Assembly: GCF_043195105.1 (NCBI RefSeq)
Contig: NZ_JBAFWO010000002.1
DNA from: NCEH01 sp002257205
GTDB lineage: Bacteria > Pseudomonadota > Alphaproteobacteria > Rhizobiales > Xanthobacteraceae
DNA: 64,000 bases
Strand: one strand, 5' to 3'
A program made the position numbers and the translations under genes. Position 1 is the stretch's first letter. Each line of letters begins with the position of its first letter. This document shows, one piece after another, positions 59,584 through 64,000 of this stretch. The notes beneath the pieces are model-generated. The model ran no database searches. It was not told the origin of the DNA and saw only the letters and a program-made list of their open reading frames with translations.

Positions 59584-62097
59584 ATGCCAACTTTCTCACG
59601 CAGCCTCGAACAATCGCTTCACCGGGCGCTCGCCCTTGCCAATGAGCGCCACCATGAATACGCGACGCTCGAGCATTTGCTGCTGTCTTTGGTCGACGAT
59701 CAGGACGCTGCAGCCGTCATGCGGGCGTGCAACGTCGATCTCGACAAGCTGCGCCGTAATCTCATCGAATATGTGGACAGCGAGCTGGAGAATTTGATCC
59801 AGGCCGCCGGCGACGATTCCAAGCCCACCGCCGGCTTCCAGCGCGTCATTCAGCGCGCGGTCATCCATGTCCAGTCGTCGGGGCGCGAGGAAGTGACCGG
59901 CGCCAACGTGCTGGTCGCCATTTTTGCCGAGCGCGAGAGCCATGCCGCCTATTTCCTGCAGGAGCAGGACATGACGCGGTACGATGCGGTCAATTATATT
60001 TCCCACGGCATCGCGAAGCGTGCCGGCCTTTCGGAGAGCCGGCCGGTGCGCGGCGCTGAAGAGGAGACCGAGACGAAATCCGGAGACGACACCAAGAAAA
60101 AGGCTGATGCCCTCGACGCTTATTGCGTCAACCTCAACAAGAAGGCGCATGAGGGAAAGATCGACCCCCTCATCGGCCGCGACAAGGAAATCCAGCGCAC
60201 GATCCAGGTTCTCTGCCGCCGGCAGAAGAACAATCCGCTGTTCGTGGGCGATCCCGGCGTCGGCAAGACCGCCATCGCCGAGGGCCTTGCGCGGCGCATC
60301 ATCAATGGCGACGTCCCGGAAGTGCTCGCGACCGCCACCATCTTCTCGCTCGACATGGGCGCGCTGCTCGCCGGAACCCGCTATCGCGGCGATTTCGAGG
60401 AGCGGCTGAAGCAGGTGGTGAAGGAGATCGAGGCCTATCCCAACGCCATCATGTTCATCGACGAGATCCACACGGTCATCGGCGCCGGTGCGACCTCGGG
60501 CGGGGCCATGGATGCGTCCAATCTGCTGAAGCCGGCGCTCGCCTCCGGCACGCTGCGGTGCATGGGCTCGACCACCTATAAGGAATATCGCCAGTATTTC
60601 GAGAAGGACCGCGCCCTGGTGCGGCGGTTCCAGAAGATCGACGTGGCGGAACCCACTGTGCCCGACACGATCGAGATCCTGAAGGGCCTCAAGCCCTATT
60701 TTGAGGACTATCACAAGCTGCGCTACACCAACGAGGCCATCAAGGCCGCGGTGGAGTTGTCCGCGCGCTACATCCACGACCGCAAGCTGCCCGACAAGGC
60801 GATCGACGTCATCGACGAGAGCGGCGCGGCGCAGATGCTGATGCCCGAGAGCCGGCGCAAGAAGATCATCGGCCTGAAGGAAATCGAGGCCACGATCGCG
60901 ACCATGGCCCGCATCCCGCCCAAGACCGTCTCCAAGGACGATGCCGAAGTGCTCGCCCATCTGGAAAGCACGCTGAAGCGCGTGGTCTATGGCCAGAACA
61001 AGGCCATCGAGGCGCTTTCAGCGTCAATCAAGCTGGCGCGCGCCGGGCTGCGGGAACCGGAGAAGCCCATCGGCTCTTATCTGTTCTCCGGCCCCACCGG
61101 CGTCGGTAAGACGGAAGTGGCCAAGCAGCTCGCCTCCATCCTCGGGGTGAACCTGCTGCGCTTCGACATGTCGGAATATATGGAGCGCCACACGGTCTCG
61201 CGGCTGATCGGCGCGCCTCCCGGCTACGTCGGCTTCGACCAGGGCGGCCTGCTGACCGACGGCGTCGACCAGACCCCGCATTGTGTGCTGCTGCTGGACG
61301 AGATCGAGAAGGCCCATCCGGACCTGTTCAACATCCTGCTCCAGGTCATGGACCACGGGAAGCTCACGGATCACAACGGCAAGACCGTGGATTTCCGCAA
61401 CGTGATCCTGATCATGACCAGCAATGCGGGTGCGGCGGACCTGTCGAAGGAGGCCTATGGCTTCACCCGGACCAAGCGTTCGGGCGACGACATTGAGGCC
61501 ATCAACCGTACGTTTGCACCGGAATTCCGCAATCGTCTCGATGCGGTGGTGACCTTCGCGCATCTGCCGCACGAGGTGATCGGGCAGGTGGTGGAGAAGT
61601 TCGTCCTTCAGCTGGAAGCCCAGCTTGCGGACCGCAATGTCACCATCGAACTGTCCGACGAGGCGACCGCTTGGCTGGTGGAGCGCGGCTATGACGAGCA
61701 GATGGGCGCTCGCCCCATGGCGCGGGTGATCCAGGAATATATCAAGACGCCGCTGGCCGACGAGGTTCTGTTCGGCCGGCTCAAGGGCGGTGGCCATGTG
61801 CTGGTGGTGGTGCAGGGGACCGGCAAGGAATCGAAGCTCGGCTTTGAATTCCCGGATGGCCCCGTGACGCCGAAGCCGGACAAGATTGTGCCCGCGCCGG
61901 CCAAGCGTGCCCCGCGCCGCAAGGCGGAAACGGCGTCGGCCAAGCCGGGGGCTTCACGCTCCGGCGGACCCAAGGGCGGTTCCAAGGCCGCGCCGAAGAC
62001 GCCGCGTTCCGGCGGCGGCGGTGGGGGCGGCGGCACCACGGGTTCCGGCCCGCGGCGTGGCAGCCATGTGCCCAAGGTGCCGCTCGTCAAGGCGTGA
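59584..62097 (+). CDS. clpA: ATP-dependent Clp protease ATP-binding subunit ClpA
   Basis: The AAA+ unfoldase of ClpAP. 837 residues: N-domain (MPTFSRSLEQSLHRALALAN), first AAA module (Walker A FVGDPGVGKTAIAEGLARRI, Walker B IMFIDEIHTVIGAGATSGG), second AAA module (SGPTGVGKTEVAKQLASILG, CVLLLDEIEKAHPDLFNILL). The ClpP-docking loop tripeptide reads YGF (in SKEAYGFTRTKRSGDD) where E. coli has IGL. After about residue 760 comes an unusual ~75-residue Lys/Pro/Gly/Arg tail with an eight-Gly run. The usual length is ~750-770. It ends in a strong terminator. Confidence 0.96.
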   Translation: MPTFSRSLEQSLHRALALANERHHEYATLEHLLLSLVDDQDAAAVMRACNVDLDKLRRNLIEYVDSELENLIQAAGDDSKPTAGFQRVIQRAVIHVQSSGREEVTGANVLVAIFAERESHAAYFLQEQDMTRYDAVNYISHGIAKRAGLSESRPVRGAEEETETKSGDDTKKKADALDAYCVNLNKKAHEGKIDPLIGRDKEIQRTIQVLCRRQKNNPLFVGDPGVGKTAIAEGLARRIINGDVPEVLATATIFSLDMGALLAGTRYRGDFEERLKQVVKEIEAYPNAIMFIDEIHTVIGAGATSGGAMDASNLLKPALASGTLRCMGSTTYKEYRQYFEKDRALVRRFQKIDVAEPTVPDTIEILKGLKPYFEDYHKLRYTNEAIKAAVELSARYIHDRKLPDKAIDVIDESGAAQMLMPESRRKKIIGLKEIEATIATMARIPPKTVSKDDAEVLAHLESTLKRVVYGQNKAIEALSASIKLARAGLREPEKPIGSYLFSGPTGVGKTEVAKQLASILGVNLLRFDMSEYMERHTVSRLIGAPPGYVGFDQGGLLTDGVDQTPHCVLLLDEIEKAHPDLFNILLQVMDHGKLTDHNGKTVDFRNVILIMTSNAGAADLSKEAYGFTRTKRSGDDIEAINRTFAPEFRNRLDAVVTFAHLPHEVIGQVVEKFVLQLEAQLADRNVTIELSDEATAWLVERGYDEQMGARPMARVIQEYIKTPLADEVLFGRLKGGGHVLVVVQGTGKESKLGFEFPDGPVTPKPDKIVPAPAKRAPRRKAETASAKPGASRSGGPKGGSKAAPKTPRSGGGGGGGGTTGSGPRRGSHVPKVPLVKA

Positions 62098-62124
62098 GCC
62101 GAAGCGGGTGGGATGAATGCGAAG

Positions 62125-62152
62125 CGGGCGGCCAGTGGCCGCCCGTTTTTTT
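62125..62152 (+). terminator. Rho-independent terminator of clpA
   Basis: A perfect 9-bp GC stem cgggcggcc / ggccgcccg with an agt loop, followed by seven T residues (62146-62152). It lies 28 bp after the clpA stop, between convergent clpA and pabC. Confidence 0.93.
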
Positions 62153-62184
62153 GAAGGTGCCACTTGCTTGAAGGTACCACGTGC
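62151..62184. repeat. 17-bp tandem direct repeat after the clpA terminator
   Basis: ttgaaggtgccacttgc (62151-62167) and ttgaaggtaccacgtgc (62168-62184) match at 15 of 17 bases and directly follow the U-tract. They lie in the convergent clpA/pabC gap. No function is evident. Confidence 0.7.
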
Positions 62185-62232
62185 CCGTGCCGCGCCCGAG
62201 ACCGGCGACGCACGCCGCCTTCCTCGCCCACC

Positions 62233-63027
62233 TCAAAGGAGGCCGAGCGACACGCGTAAGCTCGCCGCCACCGGATAAGTGGCGGGAAGCTGCCGCCCCT
62301 CCAAATGCGAAACGGAGCGGATGCCGAGGCTGCTGGTGAGGAAGATTTCCTGCGCCTGCGCCAGATCCTCTTCGCTCAGGTTCATTTCGCTGCCGTGCTC
62401 GCGCAGCACCTCCGCGCGCATGATGCCGGGCAGGGCGCCTTCGCACACGGGCGGCGTCAACAGCATGTTGCCGATCACCACGAACAGGTTCGCGATGGTG
62501 CTTTCCGCCACCCGTCCGCGCGTATTGAGCAACAGGGCATCGTCCGCCCCCCGCGCCGCGGCTTCCTGGCGGGCGAGAATATTGTCCAGGTAATTCAGCG
62601 ATTTCACGGCATGCAGCGGCGACAGCTCGTTGCGTCGTGTGACACGGGCGATGATCAGCCGAGCCGGCGGCGCCGGCGGTGGGGCGGGCGCGGCGGTGAT
62701 CAGCACCGTGGGTTCGGGCGCGGCCGGCGGCAGCACGCCGCGCGGTCCCGAACCTCGGCTCAGCGTGATGCGCACCACACCGTCGGAAAGCCCGTTTTTC
62801 TCCAGAACCGCGAGCGCCGCCGCGTTGAAATCCACTTGCGGCAACGGCAGGCCCAGCACCTGCGCTCCGGCGGCGAGACGCGCCAGATGGGCATGCAGAT
62901 GCCATAGCGCACCATTCTTGACGCGCACGGTCTCGAACAGGCCGTCACCGAGGGTGAAGCCGCGATCATCGGGTGCGATGCGCGCTGCGCCGTGTTCCAC
63001 GAGCGCCCCGTTCAGCCATAGGATCAT
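62233..63027 (-). CDS. pabC: Aminodeoxychorismate lyase (class IV aminotransferase)
   Basis: 264 residues of the PLP-dependent fold-type IV family. It shows APDDRGFTLGDGLFETVRVK, HLHAHLARLAAGAQVLGLPL, the PLP-Lys stretch HAVKSLNYLDNILARQEAAA and the phosphate-binding GRVAESTIANLFVVIGNMLL with PGIMRAEVLREH. The overlap with pabB (ATGA, 63024-63027) supports 4-amino-4-deoxychorismate lyase in p-aminobenzoate/folate synthesis, over the related D-amino-acid or branched-chain aminotransferases. Confidence 0.88.
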   Translation of the reverse strand: MILWLNGALVEHGAARIAPDDRGFTLGDGLFETVRVKNGALWHLHAHLARLAAGAQVLGLPLPQVDFNAAALAVLEKNGLSDGVVRITLSRGSGPRGVLPPAAPEPTVLITAAPAPPPAPPARLIIARVTRRNELSPLHAVKSLNYLDNILARQEAAARGADDALLLNTRGRVAESTIANLFVVIGNMLLTPPVCEGALPGIMRAEVLREHGSEMNLSEEDLAQAQEIFLTSSLGIRSVSHLEGRQLPATYPVAASLRVSLGLL

Positions 63028-64000
63028 GTCGGCTCCCCCGAAACCGCCCGTAGCAGGGGCGTGATCTTGACCATGCTTTCCTCATATTCGTCCGCCGGCA
63101 CCGAATCCGCGACGATGCCGCCACCTGCCTGGGCGATCAGAGTCTCGCCGGAGCGCGCGAGCGTGCGGATGACGATCGAGGTGTCCATCGCCCCGTCGAA
63201 CCCAATCCAGCCGATGGCGCCGCAATAGATGCCGCGCGGCAGGGGCTCCAGCTCGTGAATGATCTCCATGGCGCGGATCTTCGGCGCGCCGGTGATGGAG
63301 CCGCCGGGAAAGCAGGCGCGCAGCACATCCACCGGGCGGATGCCCGGACGCAGCCGGCTTTCCACCACCGACACCAGATGATGGACCGACGCGAAGGTCT
63401 CCAGCCCGTTCAGGACCGGCACGCCGACGCTGCCGATGCACGACACCCGGCTCAGATCGTTGCGCATGAGATCGACGATCATCAGGTTTTCCGCCCGGTC
63501 CTTTGGGCTCGCCAGCAAGGCGGCGGCGTTGGCCGCGTCGCGGGCGGGGTCGGGATCGCGGGGGCGCGTGCCCTTGATGGGGCGCGTCTCCACCTTCCCT
63601 TCAGCGGTAATGCGCAGGAAGCGTTCCGGCGAGGCGCTGATGACCGCGTGCGTGCCATCCCCCGTGAGCAGAGCGGAGAAGGGCGCGGGGCTCAGCTCCA
63701 GCAGGCGCAGATAGAGCTCATAATCAGGGAGGCCGGCAGGACGCTGCGCCAGCATGGCCTGGGTGAGGTTGGCCTGAAAGATGTCGCCGGCGCGGATATA
63801 TTCGATCACGCGGGCGATGCCGGCTTCGACTTCCGCGCGCGGCTGCATGGGCGTCCAGGAGGTGCGGGCCGTCCAGTCCGCGGCGCGGCGCCGGGGAGGG
63901 GCGTAGGCGAGGCGGGCCAGCATATGGTCGGCCCGCGCTTGCGCCCGCGCCCGACGCGCCGGACCCTCAGGTTCGGGAAGGCCGCACGACAGCACATAGG
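63024..64000 (-). CDS. pabB: Aminodeoxychorismate synthase component I, 5' part outside the window
   Basis: About 325 C-terminal residues of a chorismate-binding enzyme; the frame is open to the right edge, so the N-terminal ~130-150 residues are missing. Motifs are IARVIEYIRAGDIFQANLTQ, PFSALLTGDGTHAVISASPE, RFLRITAEGKVETRPIKGTR, ENLMIVDLMRNDLSRV and RACFPGGSITGAPKIRAMEI with LEPLPRGIYCGAIGWIGFDG. The PIKGTR box (Lys at the acceptor position) is that of PabB enzymes; anthranilate synthase and isochorismate synthase differ there. It is followed by and coupled to pabC. Confidence 0.92.
   Translation of the reverse strand, partial: YVLSCGLPEPEGPARRARAQARADHMLARLAYAPPRRRAADWTARTSWTPMQPRAEVEAGIARVIEYIRAGDIFQANLTQAMLAQRPAGLPDYELYLRLLELSPAPFSALLTGDGTHAVISASPERFLRITAEGKVETRPIKGTRPRDPDPARDAANAAALLASPKDRAENLMIVDLMRNDLSRVSCIGSVGVPVLNGLETFASVHHLVSVVESRLRPGIRPVDVLRACFPGGSITGAPKIRAMEIIHELEPLPRGIYCGAIGWIGFDGAMDTSIVIRTLARSGETLIAQAGGGIVADSVPADEYEESMVKITPLLRAVSGEPT

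Noticed and set aside
59596..60960. 454-codon minus-strand frame opposite clpA
   Set aside because: Antisense to the strongly conserved first AAA module; no domain of its own.
1..64000. CRISPR array, rRNA, tRNA, tmRNA, integrase or transposase genes
   Set aside because: I looked through the intergenic gaps and the open frames on both strands and saw no regularly spaced repeats, cloverleaf with a GTTCRA arm, or recombinase motif.

Overview
The window is a contiguous piece of a GC-rich (roughly two-thirds G+C) chromosome from an alphaproteobacterium, most likely order Hyphomicrobiales and perhaps family Xanthobacteraceae. That placement is an inference from gene order (nagZ-scpA-scpB, tatABC-serS-surE, rsh-pdxJ-acpS-lepB-rnc-era-recO) and from typical alphaproteobacterial families such as IalB, Bpt, DUF6894 and a Mg-type HemB. 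Almost all of it is core housekeeping sequence; I see no rRNA, tRNA, CRISPR array, prophage or intact insertion sequence.

Layout. 0-3 kb: a ~50 % GC orphan ORF at the left edge, then recG and a DUF454 membrane protein on the minus strand. 3-15 kb: a long plus-strand run with pcm, a lipoprotein hydrolase, an NlpD-like LysM/LytM lipoprotein, nagZ, scpA, scpB, an FbpC-like ABC ATPase, tatA, tatB, tatC, serS and surE. 15-20 kb: a small secreted protein, sdhE and mfd. 20-28 kb: a mixed region with a GreA-family factor, an oligopeptide-type binding protein, IalB, HspQ, a Chloroflexus-type malyl/methylmalyl-CoA lyase divergent from an AEC permease, a UbiH-like hydroxylase and a quinone oxidoreductase. 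28-36 kb: rsh, pdxJ, acpS, lepB, rnc, era and recO, tightly packed with several 4-nt overlaps. 36-48 kb: parC, a divergent CLC transporter, marC, bpt, an RDD protein, gamma-glutamyltransferase, an unknown membrane protein, ilvA and hemB. 48-56 kb: a HIBYL-CoA hydrolase, small conserved proteins, an O-methyltransferase, a sulfotransferase fused to a long coiled coil, panC, a VWA protein and a membrane J-protein. 56-64 kb: a D,D-carboxypeptidase with a SPOR domain, a phasin, clpS, clpA, pabC and the 3' part of pabB (cut by the window end).

How the genes work together. Several sets are envelope functions (NlpD-like protein, NagZ, Tat translocase, LepB, carboxypeptidase, GGT), chromosome maintenance (RecG, Mfd, RecO, ScpAB, ParC), stress or proteolysis (Rsh, ClpSA with the N-end-rule transferase Bpt, HspQ) and cofactors (PdxJ, AcpS, PanC, PabBC, HemB).

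The most unusual signal is inside serS. The seryl-tRNA synthetase carries an in-frame, AT-rich insertion of about 90 codons (~13083-13361, about 43 % GC by hand count) in a surface loop of the catalytic domain, with all class II motifs intact. Other points worth checking are the sulfotransferase/coiled-coil protein with in-phase DRDA repeats, the CLC protein without standard chloride motifs, the lyase/AEC divergent pair, a palindrome upstream of the phasin promoter, and several dispersed palindromic repeats.
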